A program made the translations under genes and the position numbers. A stretch of 10,770 nucleotides of DNA from Desulfobacteraceae bacterium (GTDB lineage: Bacteria; Desulfobacterota; Desulfobacteria; Desulfobacterales; Desulfosalsimonadaceae). Below the pieces are notes generated by a model. It was not told the DNA's origin. It saw only the letters and a list, made by a program, of their open reading frames with translations, and did not search any database. Position 1 is the stretch's first letter. Every line of letters starts with the position of its first letter. This document shows positions 1 to 6,702 of the stretch, piece by piece. The stretch is from positions 1 through 10,770 of the forward strand of contig JAABTZ010000054.1 of the NCBI GenBank assembly GCA_011389605.1. Reading direction: 5' to 3'.

Positions 1-78
1 GGATCAAAGGCTTTCTGTGTTTTCATTTTTTTCATATGAGAATATGCTCAAACCACTGTTATCCTGCAAAAAACCGTT

Positions 79-125
79 ATTGGAAGTATAAAAAGTTAAA
101 AATCAAAAAGTTATACACTTCCAAT
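79..125. repeat. AT-rich inverted repeat downstream of the methyltransferase operon
   Basis: ATTGGAAGT at 79-87 is the exact reverse complement of ACTTCCAAT at 117-125. A further ATA/TAT pairing follows after a two-base offset, and the loop is about 25 bases and very A/T rich. On the minus strand the right arm is followed within a few bases by a run of six T. It could be a back-up terminator behind the 143-182 hairpin or an operator for a gene to the left of the window. The sequence does not decide between these. Confidence 0.4.
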
Positions 126-142
126 GCCGGCTTTGATGTTCG

Positions 143-182
143 AAAAGCCTGTGAACAGCCCCATTGGGGTTCACAGGCTTTT
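143..182 (-). terminator. Strong intrinsic terminator after the methyltransferase operon
   Basis: AAAAGCCTGTGAA (143-155) pairs perfectly with TTCACAGGCTTTT (170-182). After a three-base bulge, CCCC (159-162) pairs with GGGG (166-169) around an ATT loop. The stem is flanked by A4 on one side and T4 on the other, so it could stop transcription in both directions. It begins 30 bases past the stop codon of the last methyltransferase gene, as expected for the end of the minus-strand operon. The T run is short (four), so efficiency is uncertain. Confidence 0.8.
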
Positions 183-211
183 CAAAACCATTTATTAAGC
201 TACTTTTACAA

Positions 212-1678
212 CTAGTTGGACCGAACCCGTTCTTCGGCTTCATCCAGAATCTTCTGGATATCTTTTTTAGCTTCCTCAGGCACCCGGGAAACGGGGCCTT
301 CATGGTTTTCAATGATATCCCGGGTCTTTTTCACGATCCGGTCCTTCATTGTCATCCGGCCCTGGGCATCCCAGTCCTCGTATGAATTGCGGTCCATGAG
401 GGTTGGCTGCCAGTGTTTGCGGAAATACTTCATGGTATGGTCCTCGTAAAGGTAATGACCACCAGGTCCCACGTTGCATATCTCTTCGACTGCCAGGGTT
501 TCTTCGTTTACTTCCACACCGCCGCAGATCAGCCGGCTCATGCCTATGATCTCGTCATCCATGACCGTCTGGAAGACATCACCGGTGATGCCCGACTCGG
601 TATATCCATTGTCATGAACGAAGTTGGCACCCGACATCATGGCCATGTGTATTGAGTAGGCCGCTTCAATGCCAGACTGGATATCCATTTTCTTGGTGTC
701 CGTGCATCCGGAGGTGGAATACATGGGCAGGCCCACGTAATTGAGCAGCTCGGTGTAGGCCGCGCTCATGATGGCAAGTTCCGGGGCGCCATAGGAATAG
801 ATGGTGCGCCGCATGTCTAAAATCGACTGCACGCCGCCGATAATAATACAGGTGCCGGGATTTAGCAGCTGGGATACCACCACCCCCACCATGGACTCTG
901 ACATGGCCACAATCAGCTGGCCGGCATGGGTGGCCGGCACGGTGGCGCCGCCGATGCAGCACGGGGTATAAACCTGAGGGATCCGGTGCTGGGCGCAGTA
1001 GTAGCATTTGCCGATGGCGTCAAAATCACTGGTCAGCGGGCTGATGGGCTCACTGTAATGAATGAAGTTGGGCTTTTTTTCAAAGGCCTCTTCCCCCCCG
1101 GCCATGACAATACCGATGCGGTGCTCGTCCCGGACGTTTTCCACGCTGAAGGCCCAGTTCATGATAACTTTCCGGGTGTTTTGAATCATATCGGCAAATT
1201 CATACACATCTGAAAGCGCATGGGTGACGTCGTCAATGGAGCCCAGGGACTGAACGTAGCCTATATTTGGCAGGGCATCACAGACCCGGGCCACAATGGT
1301 GGCGTCCTTGCGCTGATATGGCCTGCGTTCCAGGGTGTCAGTATCGATGAAGTTGGGCGGTGTGGGCCCGGGACCGAAATAGCTGCGGCCCGGCTCCACG
1401 TAGCACATCTCCTCGCCGCCGTCCCAGGAATAAATGGTGGTAGTAGGCGGCAGGGAAGCCAGTGCGTCACGCACGACTTCCGGCGGTATCCGCACCCGCT
1501 TGCCGTCGACTTTGCAGCGGTTTTTGGCCAGCAGCTCCCGGACGCCCTCGTGATGGACATTGGCGCCGGTATCGTTTAACGTCTTGATGACCCCGCGGAA
1601 CATACGCGCTTTCTGATCTTCGGAAAGCAGTGAAAACCTGGGGGTTTTATTGACTGTATAATTGGTCCTGAAGGTCAT
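212..1678 (-). CDS. MttB-superfamily corrinoid-dependent methyltransferase (non-pyrrolysine), paralogue 1
   Basis: This 488-residue protein is full length for the trimethylamine methyltransferase (MttB) superfamily, whose members move a methyl group from a methylated amine to the Co(I) of a partner corrinoid protein in the cytoplasm. Family landmarks are EPISPLT (210-216), GGAT.PAT (243-250), YSYGAPE (294-300) and SGCTDTK (323-329). True MttB has pyrrolysine near residue 334; here that region reads MDIQSG from ordinary codons and the frame has no internal TAG. It therefore belongs with the non-pyrrolysine branch, which includes glycine betaine methyltransferase MtgB. The start at 1678 was chosen because AGGAG lies 7 bases upstream; a longer frame opens at a TTG at 1708 but would include the Shine-Dalgarno. 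It is the last gene of the operon, 98 bases after paralogue 2. It ends in TAG, followed one codon later by TAA. The substrate is unknown; glycine betaine, proline betaine, carnitine-type and other quaternary amines are all possible. Confidence 0.93.
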   Translation of the reverse strand: MTFRTNYTVNKTPRFSLLSEDQKARMFRGVIKTLNDTGANVHHEGVRELLAKNRCKVDGKRVRIPPEVVRDALASLPPTTTIYSWDGGEEMCYVEPGRSYFGPGPTPPNFIDTDTLERRPYQRKDATIVARVCDALPNIGYVQSLGSIDDVTHALSDVYEFADMIQNTRKVIMNWAFSVENVRDEHRIGIVMAGGEEAFEKKPNFIHYSEPISPLTSDFDAIGKCYYCAQHRIPQVYTPCCIGGATVPATHAGQLIVAMSESMVGVVVSQLLNPGTCIIIGGVQSILDMRRTIYSYGAPELAIMSAAYTELLNYVGLPMYSTSGCTDTKKMDIQSGIEAAYSIHMAMMSGANFVHDNGYTESGITGDVFQTVMDDEIIGMSRLICGGVEVNEETLAVEEICNVGPGGHYLYEDHTMKYFRKHWQPTLMDRNSYEDWDAQGRMTMKDRIVKKTRDIIENHEGPVSRVPEEAKKDIQKILDEAEERVRSN

Positions 1679-1685
1679 TTGCATT

Positions 1686-1690
1686 CTCCT
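1686..1690 (-). promoter_or_regulatory. Ribosome binding site that fixes the start of MttB paralogue 1
   Basis: AGGAG on the minus strand lies 7 bases before the ATG at 1678 but only 1 base before the ATG at 1684. This favours 1678 as the true start. Confidence 0.75.
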
Positions 1691-1709
1691 TATCTGATCT
1701 ATCCACAAC

Positions 1710-1756
1710 GCCGGCCGAAAATGGATTCACTGGATGATTTCCGCTTTCCGGCCGGC
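1710..1756 (-). other. GC-rich intercistronic hairpin between the two methyltransferase genes
   Basis: GCCGGCC (1710-1716) pairs with GGCCGGC (1750-1756), and GAAA (1717-1720) extends the stem with TTTC (1745-1748) around one bulged base. The loop is about 24 bases. On the transcribed strand no T run follows, so it does not look like a terminator. It ends about 20 bases before the next Shine-Dalgarno. A role in mRNA processing, stability or translation of the downstream gene is an inference. Confidence 0.55.
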
Positions 1757-1776
1757 GGCCGGATATTTCGCAATTA

Positions 1777-3255
1777 CTAGGAATGGCGCTTTTCCGCCGC
1801 ATCAATGATCGCCTTGAGCTCTTTTTTGGCCGCATCATCGATGGGCAGGGGCTCATGGGTATCCAGAATTCTCTGGGTTTCCTCATCGATCCGCTCAGAC
1901 ATGCTTTTGGCCCCCTCATTGTTCCAGGTCTCCCAGTCGGAGCGGTCCATGAGCTTTGGCAAAAACCACTCGCGCCAGTGCTCATAAGTGTGATCGTGGG
2001 TGACAAATTCGCCGCCCGGTCCCACCTCGTCGATCACCTTCAGTGCCAGATGTTCTTCATCAGTCTTGACGCCCTTGCCCACCTGGCGGACCATGCCGAT
2101 GATCTCGTTGTTCATGACCAGGCTTTCCAAAGAGGCGTTAACGCCCGAGTCAATATAGCCCACGTCATGAACCAGGTTGGCCCCGGACAGAAAAGCGGTG
2201 AGATTGCTGATAGTCGACTCGATGGCCGCCTGCTCATCTAAGCACTTGGAGTCCGAGCACCCGCCGGTGGAAAACATGATCAGCTTGAGCCACTTGGAAA
2301 TATCGGTATTGGCCGCCGAAGCCAGGGAAAGCTCGGGAGCGCCGTATGAGTATGTCGTGGTTCGCATATCCATGACAGTGGTCACCCCGCCCATGATCAG
2401 GGGCATACCCGGTTTTTTCAGATGGCACAGGACAATGGCCAGAAGGGTTTCTGCCAGTGACTGGACCAGCATTCCCGCTATGGTGGCCGGCGCGGTAGCA
2501 CCCGAGCTGGGGCACGGGGTGTACATGGCCGGGATGCCTTTTTCCGCTGCAAACAACAGCTTTTCCACAGCAGTCACATCGTTTGTCAGAGGGGAAATGG
2601 GCTCGATATAAGCCACGAACATGGGATTTAAGCGGAACTCTTCCTCGCCGCCCTGGAGCACACAGGCCATTTTCCAGAGATCCTCCAGCCCCTCGCCGTC
2701 CACGCTGGTGACCACCATGGGCTTGGTGCAGCCTTCGAGCATGGCCATAAACTGATGCCTGTCGTAAGTCTGGGGATTGGGAGCGTCGCCGACAATGCCG
2801 TGGGACATGAAAAAATCGTACTGGTCCAGATAGTCCACTATACGGCCGGCATCTACCACATCTTTATAGGTAGTACGCCTGCGCTCTCCGGTTTTGCGGT
2901 CATAGGTGAAGGGCAGATCCGATCCTGTGCCGAAATAAACGTGGTCCTTTTGCAGTGCCACGGAACGTTTGCCGTTTCTTCCTTTAAGGGTGATTTTGCG
3001 GGGATAGCTTTTTAATGCCCGCTCTACCAAAGAGGCCGGCACGCGCACACGCTTATCCTCGCTGACAACGGCATCGCCGCTGCTGCGAAACAGCTTTAGG
3101 GCTTCATCGTGGTGAACCCGGGAGCCGATCCGCTCCAAAACATCGAGTGCGGCAAAATAGATCTGCTCGATCTGGTCTTCCGTCAGGACCCTGAACTGAG
3201 GAGTTTCCTGTACGGTCTGATTCATAGGTTGCATATCTGGCATTACAGATTTCAT
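1777..3255 (-). CDS. MttB-superfamily corrinoid-dependent methyltransferase (non-pyrrolysine), paralogue 2
   Basis: This 492-residue protein is clearly homologous along its length to paralogue 1 downstream, but diverged. Shared family landmarks are EPISPLT (218-224), SGATAPAT (251-258), YSYGAPE (302-308) and GGCSDSK (331-337). The stretch equivalent to the pyrrolysine site of MttB (about 338-343, CLDEQA) uses ordinary codons. The expected role is transfer of a methyl group from a quaternary amine or similar donor to the corrinoid protein encoded just upstream. The ATG at 3255 was chosen because AGGAG lies 7 bases before it; the frame also opens at a TTG at 3261, which sits too close to that site. 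The gene ends with tandem stops TAG TAA. It may be a second methyltransferase with a different donor, or one subunit of a mixed complex with paralogue 1. The sequence cannot separate these. Confidence 0.93.
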   Translation of the reverse strand: MKSVMPDMQPMNQTVQETPQFRVLTEDQIEQIYFAALDVLERIGSRVHHDEALKLFRSSGDAVVSEDKRVRVPASLVERALKSYPRKITLKGRNGKRSVALQKDHVYFGTGSDLPFTYDRKTGERRRTTYKDVVDAGRIVDYLDQYDFFMSHGIVGDAPNPQTYDRHQFMAMLEGCTKPMVVTSVDGEGLEDLWKMACVLQGGEEEFRLNPMFVAYIEPISPLTNDVTAVEKLLFAAEKGIPAMYTPCPSSGATAPATIAGMLVQSLAETLLAIVLCHLKKPGMPLIMGGVTTVMDMRTTTYSYGAPELSLASAANTDISKWLKLIMFSTGGCSDSKCLDEQAAIESTISNLTAFLSGANLVHDVGYIDSGVNASLESLVMNNEIIGMVRQVGKGVKTDEEHLALKVIDEVGPGGEFVTHDHTYEHWREWFLPKLMDRSDWETWNNEGAKSMSERIDEETQRILDTHEPLPIDDAAKKELKAIIDAAEKRHS

Positions 3256-3262
3256 AGTCAAT

Positions 3263-3267
3263 CTCCT
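3263..3267 (-). promoter_or_regulatory. Ribosome binding site that fixes the start of MttB paralogue 2
   Basis: AGGAG on the minus strand lies 7 bases before the ATG at 3255. It is only 1 base from the alternative TTG at 3261, so the ATG is preferred. Confidence 0.7.
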
Positions 3268-3327
3268 ATCATAGTCTCCTGCTCTGTAGAAACGGTCGGA
3301 GTTTTGCGTTCTTAAAAATTGCCGGTA

Positions 3328-3391
3328 GAAACGCGAAGCCGCGGTCTGAACATGAACGAATCGTATTCGGGCCGCGGCTTGGCTCCGTTTC
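3328..3391 (-). other. Large GC-rich hairpin between the corrinoid protein gene and the methyltransferase genes
   Basis: GAAACG (3328-3333) pairs with CGTTTC (3386-3391), and AAGCCGCGG (3336-3344) pairs exactly with CCGCGGCTT (3372-3380), giving a 15-pair interrupted stem. The loop contains its own small hairpin, CGAAT/ATTCG. On the minus strand the structure starts 15 bases after the corrinoid gene stop, and a run of five T follows about 8 bases past its end. It may be a partial terminator or an mRNA-stabilising stem that gives more corrinoid protein than methyltransferase. That role is inferred. Confidence 0.6.
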
Positions 3392-3405
3392 TGAATAGCG
3401 GCAAA

Positions 3406-4044
3406 TTAGTCTCCGAGCGCTTCCCGGCCCTTGTCAACGGAACTGGCGGCATTGGCGCCGTAGATATCGGCGCCGATTTCCTTGGCGTATTCGTCTGTTA
3501 CCGGCGCGCCGCCCACCATGATCTTGACCTGGTCCCGGATCCCGGCTTCTTTTAAAGCATTTATCACCTCGCCCATCCTGGGCATGGTTGTGGTCAATAG
3601 AGCGGACATGCCCAGCAGCTCGGGCTTGTGTTCCTTGACCGCATCCACAAACACCTGGGTATCCAGATCGATGCCAAGATTGACCACATTGAAGCCGGCG
3701 CCCTCAAACATCATTGCCACCAGATTTTTGCCTATATCGTGCAGGTCGCCCTTGACCGTGCCGATGACAAATGTGCCGGCCGTCTTTGCGCCGCTTTCGA
3801 TCAGCAGGGGCCGCAGTTTTATCATGCCTGCGCTCATGGCCTTGGCCGAACGCAGAACCTCGGGAATATACATTTCACAGGCCTTAAACCTCTGACCAAC
3901 AACATCCATGCCCGCAATCAGGCCCCCCTGCAGGATTTCACTGGAATCCATTCCATCGTCGATGGCTTCCTGAACCATATTGCTGACGTCCTCGACTTTA
4001 CCCGCGATAAGCAAATCTGACATTTTTCCTAAATCAACTGCCAT
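3406..4044 (-). CDS. Corrinoid (B12-binding) methyl carrier protein, MtbC/MttC/MtgC type
   Basis: This 212-residue protein matches the usual size of methylotrophic corrinoid carriers. The N-terminal part (about 1-85) is the helical cap (B12-binding_2). The C-terminal part is the Rossmann-like cobalamin domain with the base-off/His-on motif D100-x-H102-x-x-G105, where His102 would be the lower cobalt ligand. S147 and the VGGAPV loop (177-182) contact the nucleotide tail in this fold. It would accept a methyl group on Co(I) from the methyltransferases encoded downstream and pass it to a second methyltransferase not seen here. The start at 4044 has AAGGAGG 6 bases upstream; a longer frame to 4101 would swallow this site. 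It is the first gene of the operon, behind a good sigma-70-like promoter at 4113-4141. Confidence 0.95.
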   Translation of the reverse strand: MAVDLGKMSDLLIAGKVEDVSNMVQEAIDDGMDSSEILQGGLIAGMDVVGQRFKACEMYIPEVLRSAKAMSAGMIKLRPLLIESGAKTAGTFVIGTVKGDLHDIGKNLVAMMFEGAGFNVVNLGIDLDTQVFVDAVKEHKPELLGMSALLTTTMPRMGEVINALKEAGIRDQVKIMVGGAPVTDEYAKEIGADIYGANAASSVDKGREALGD

Positions 4045-4050
4045 TTCTCT

Positions 4051-4057
4051 CCTCCTT
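4051..4057 (-). promoter_or_regulatory. Strong ribosome binding site of the corrinoid protein gene
   Basis: AAGGAGG on the minus strand lies 6 bases before the ATG at 4044. It is the strongest Shine-Dalgarno in the operon, which suits a carrier protein needed in excess. Confidence 0.8.
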
Positions 4058-4112
4058 CTTGCAATGGTGTATGAAACGTTTAATAAAAACGGTAAACTCA
4101 ATCTTTGTTATA

Positions 4113-4141
4113 AGTATAATCTGTTTTTAATCTTTGGCCAA
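4113..4141 (-). promoter_or_regulatory. Predicted sigma-70-type promoter of the methyltransferase operon
   Basis: On the minus strand, TTGGCC (4141-4136) is followed by a 17-base spacer and TATACT (4118-4113). These match TTGACA at four of six positions and TATAAT at five of six. Transcription would begin near 4105 and leave a leader of about 60 bases. The -35 box lies only three bases from the end of repeat copy 1. The leader contains AAACGTTT and a GTTTA/TAAAC inverted pair that could be an operator; that part is weak. Confidence 0.6.
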
Positions 4142-4144
4142 TGT

Positions 4145-4298
4145 TGATGGCACCTTAAAAAGTCCAATATCTGCGTTACGCGCGATTTTTCAGAATTTCA
4201 CGTACGGCTATGTACGCTGCATTCTTCAAAATCGCGCAAGCCTTGATCTTGAACGTTTTACGGCGACATCTGAAAACCGACTTTTTACGAGAGCATCA
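4145..4298 (+). repeat. Intergenic repeat element, copy 1 (154 bp, imperfect terminal inverted repeats, internal hairpin)
   Basis: The ends are imperfect inverted repeats: TGATGGCACCTTAAAAAGTC at the left and the complement of TGATGCTCTCGTAAAAAGTC at the right. Inside, GCGCGATTTT...AGAAT (4180-4196) pairs with ATTCT...AAAATCGCGC (4221-4237), 15 of 17 positions. An inner CGTAC/GTACG stem tops it. Copies 2 and 3 lie in the same orientation at 6550 and 10684. It fills much of the 422-base gap between the divergent operon and ftsH and has no convincing reading frame. It looks like a non-autonomous mobile element (MITE-like) or a structured repeat; no direct target duplication is obvious. Confidence 0.8.
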
Positions 4299-4334
4299 AT
4301 ATTGCAGGCATCTGCCTTAATCTGGGATGTTTCA

Positions 4335-4363
4335 TTTGATGTGATATCAAAAGATGCTAATAT
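4335..4363 (+). promoter_or_regulatory. Candidate ftsH promoter overlapping a TTTGAT/ATCAAA palindrome
   Basis: TTTGAT (4335-4340) and ATCAAA (4346-4351) are perfect inverted arms around five bases. The left arm overlaps a possible -35, TTGATG (4336-4341), with a 16-base spacer to TAATAT (4358-4363). A repressor or activator on the palindrome would affect ftsH. It resembles FNR sites, but those have a four-base spacer. The promoter match is weak. The rest of 4299-4466 holds nothing else I can assign, apart from a small TGCCTG/CAGGCA hairpin at 4425-4440 ahead of the Shine-Dalgarno. Confidence 0.35.
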
Positions 4364-4466
4364 TAATGGCACAAAACAGCAGCAACCAGTCAGCCCGGTT
4401 GAAAGCAGGGATTTTAAAAACAGATGCCTGTTATCAGGCAGACCACATACATAGCAAGGAGGCCGC

Positions 4467-6476
4467 ATGGCAAATCAGGCAGACCAAAGCCCCCAACATA
4501 ATCAACCCGGTGAATCCAGCAGAAATAGCCAGCCATGGAGTCCATGGGACTGGAGCCAGAGCTATTCCCGGCAGCTCTGGGTTGTGCTGCTTGTGATGCT
4601 GGTTTTTTTTGCCTGGAGCGTTTATACATACCGGTCTGGGCCGGCTCAGATCAGATATACCACCTTTCTTGAGCAGTTGGAAAAAGACAATGTGTCCCAG
4701 GTAACCGTTAAGGGCGATAAGATCACAGGAGATCTGAAAAAGGAGGCCCGCAAGCCGGCAGGCTTGCAAGCCGGTGCGCAAAGGGGCTTTTTTTCCGATT
4801 CGCAGCAGGATGATGAATCCGGGGATCCCAACGGGGGTGAGAAGGCTGAAAAACCAGCCGGCAGGAGCTATCAACAGTTTATTACCTACCTGCCGTCTTT
4901 CGGGGACCAGGATCTTATGGATGAGCTCAGGTCCCGCGGGGTTGCAGTGGAAACACTTCCAAAAAGCGATACCAACTGGGCTTATCTCATTGTTACCATG
5001 CTGCCGTTTGTGCTTCTGATAGCCCTTTTTTATTCCCAGTACAAGCGCTTTGAGGGCCAGAGCGGGGAAGGGATTTTTTCAATCGGCAAAAGCCGGGCCC
5101 GGCTTTATCAACGCAGCCAGGAATCCACACGCTTTGATGACGTGGCCGGGGCCCAGGGGGCCAAGACTGAACTCCACGAACTTGTCTCTTTTCTTAAGGA
5201 TCCTGGTAAAATCCGGGATCTGGGTGCGGAAGTGCCCACCGGGGTCATGCTTGTGGGCCCGCCGGGCACTGGCAAGACCCTGCTGGCCCGGGCCGTGGCC
5301 GGGGAAGCTGAAGTGCCTTTTTTTTCCATCACCGGATCAGATTTTATGGAGATGTTTGTGGGCGTGGGAGCAAAGCGCGTGCGAAGCCTGTTTCAGGATG
5401 CGAAAAAGCAAGCTCCGAGCATTGTTTTTATTGATGAAATAGACGCCATCGGCCGCCGCAGGGGCGCAGGTCTGGGCGGGGGCCACGATGAGCGTGAGCA
5501 GACATTAAACCAGCTGCTTTCAGAACTCGACGGTTTTGAGGAAACCAACGATGTAATAGTTATGACGGCCACTAATCGTCCGGATGTGCTGGACCCGGCC
5601 CTGATGCGGCCCGGGCGGTTTGACCGCCGGATTATCGTGGACTTGCCCAATACCGGCGACCGGCAGAAAATTTTAGACATTTATGCAAAAAAAAAGCAGA
5701 TGGACGATGGTGTGGATCTGGCGGCCCTGGCCCGAAGTACACCCGGATTTTCCGGTGCGGATCTTAAAAATATGCTCAATGAAGCCGCCCTGCTGGCAGC
5801 CCGGAAAGAGAAAACGATCATTTCCAACGAAGATATTGAACAGGCAAGAGACAAAATTTTAATGGGCCTGGTGCGCCAGGGCCTGGCCCTGACCGACGAG
5901 GAAAAGCAGATGGTTGCCTACCACGAAGCCGGCCATGCAATTGTTGGTGCTTCTTTGAAATACGCGGATCCGGTTCACAAGGTTTCCATCGTGCCCCGGA
6001 CTAAAGCCATGGGCGCCACACAGCAGTTTCCCGAAGGCGAAAAATATATTTACCACAGGGAGTATCTTGCAGACCGGCTGTCGGTGATGATGGGCGGCCG
6101 TGCAGCGGAAATGCTTGTGTTTGATACTGCCACCAGCGGGGCCGGAAACGACCTTCAGAATGCCACACAGATTGCACGGCGCATGGTCCTGGAGTGGGGC
6201 ATGAGCGGCCGGTTTGAGCACATGGCCTTAGGTTCCCGGGACGATCAGGTGTTTTTGGGCGAACAGATTGCCAGATCACGGCAATACAGTGAGATGACTG
6301 CCCAGGAGGTTGACAAGGAAGTCGAATCATTGCTCAATGAAGCCTATTTGCGGGCAGGAAAAATTCTGGAGGATAACAGGCAGGCAATGGATGAGCTGGC
6401 CCGGAGCCTGATTGAAAACGAGGAAGTGGGCGGAAAGGTGGTCTATGAACTGCTGGAAGGCTCCGGGACCCTATAG
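4467..6476 (+). CDS. ftsH: ATP-dependent zinc metalloprotease FtsH
   Basis: FtsH is a hexameric inner-membrane AAA+ protease that unfolds and degrades membrane and regulatory proteins. In these 669 residues the order is: polar N-terminus, TM1 (about 38-55), periplasmic domain, TM2 (about 171-190), AAA+ module and peptidase. Walker A is GPPGTGKT (264-271), the pore loop is MFVGVG (296-301), Walker B is VFIDEID (320-326), and the second region of homology is ATNRPDVLDPALMRPGRFDR (368-387). The zinc site is HEAGH (486-490), with the third ligand probably D562 in GAGND. All catalytic residues are present. AAGGAGG precedes the ATG at 4467. The periplasmic part carries a low-complexity charged stretch (about 92-134) that makes it longer than E. 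coli FtsH (644 residues). The gene stands alone, with a repeat copy on each side. It ends in TAG with a second in-frame stop four codons later. Confidence 0.98.
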   Translation: MANQADQSPQHNQPGESSRNSQPWSPWDWSQSYSRQLWVVLLVMLVFFAWSVYTYRSGPAQIRYTTFLEQLEKDNVSQVTVKGDKITGDLKKEARKPAGLQAGAQRGFFSDSQQDDESGDPNGGEKAEKPAGRSYQQFITYLPSFGDQDLMDELRSRGVAVETLPKSDTNWAYLIVTMLPFVLLIALFYSQYKRFEGQSGEGIFSIGKSRARLYQRSQESTRFDDVAGAQGAKTELHELVSFLKDPGKIRDLGAEVPTGVMLVGPPGTGKTLLARAVAGEAEVPFFSITGSDFMEMFVGVGAKRVRSLFQDAKKQAPSIVFIDEIDAIGRRRGAGLGGGHDEREQTLNQLLSELDGFEETNDVIVMTATNRPDVLDPALMRPGRFDRRIIVDLPNTGDRQKILDIYAKKKQMDDGVDLAALARSTPGFSGADLKNMLNEAALLAARKEKTIISNEDIEQARDKILMGLVRQGLALTDEEKQMVAYHEAGHAIVGASLKYADPVHKVSIVPRTKAMGATQQFPEGEKYIYHREYLADRLSVMMGGRAAEMLVFDTATSGAGNDLQNATQIARRMVLEWGMSGRFEHMALGSRDDQVFLGEQIARSRQYSEMTAQEVDKEVESLLNEAYLRAGKILEDNRQAMDELARSLIENEEVGGKVVYELLEGSGTL

Positions 6477-6480
6477 AATC

Positions 6481-6512
6481 TGGGCTGAGGGCCCAATGCC
6501 TAATGGTTTTTT
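6481..6512 (+). terminator. Weak possible terminator after ftsH
   Basis: TGGGC (6481-6485) and GCCCA (6491-6495) form a five-pair stem just after the ftsH stop. Six T follow at 6507-6512, 11 bases past the stem. The spacing is too long for a classic intrinsic terminator, so this is only a candidate. Confidence 0.3.
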
Positions 6513-6549
6513 AGGGATATGATATGTTTTCCATTGCTGCCTTATTTTT

Positions 6550-6702
6550 TGACGGCTTCGTAAAAAGTCCAATATCTGCGTTGCGCTTCAACCCTAGGAA
6601 TTTCACGTACGACTAAGTACGCTGCATTCCTCGGGATTTTGAGCGCCTTGATCTTGAACTTTTTACTTTTCCGTCCGAAATCGACTTTTTACGAGACCAT
6701 CA
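6550..6702 (+). repeat. Intergenic repeat element, copy 2 (153 bp)
   Basis: The terminal inverted repeats are TGACGGCTTCGTAAAAAGTC at the left and the complement of TGATGGTCTCGTAAAAAGTC at the right, matching at 17 of 20 positions. The central stem is GCGCT..CAA..CCC.AGGAAT (6583-6601) with its complement at 6626-6646. Its sequence differs from copies 1 and 3, yet it still pairs. The apical stretch TTCACGTACG...GTACGCTGC and the CTTGATCTTGAAC segment are conserved with copy 1. The last base of the element is the A of the next gene's ATG. The rest of the 6477-6701 gap holds only the weak hairpin after ftsH. Confidence 0.82.

Noticed and set aside
212..214. TAG at the end of the MttB paralogue as a pyrrolysine codon
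   Set aside because: Decoding it would add only two residues before TAA. In MttB the pyrrolysine codon is in the middle of the gene, where this gene has an ordinary codon.
1220..1579. Open frame opposite the first methyltransferase gene (119 codons)
   Set aside because: It lies antisense within a well-supported gene, has no Shine-Dalgarno and shows no recognisable domain. The other long antisense frames, for example 2177-2611 and 9954-10679, are rejected for the same reason.
4467..6476. FtsH region as part of the methyltransferase system
   Set aside because: It is divergent from the operon, has its own ribosome site, and is a conserved housekeeping protease with all catalytic residues.
6639..6701. 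TTG start for the DUF1566 protein, giving 21 more residues
   Set aside because: This stretch is the inside and right end of repeat copy 2, and the added residues have no resemblance to the DUF1566 family.
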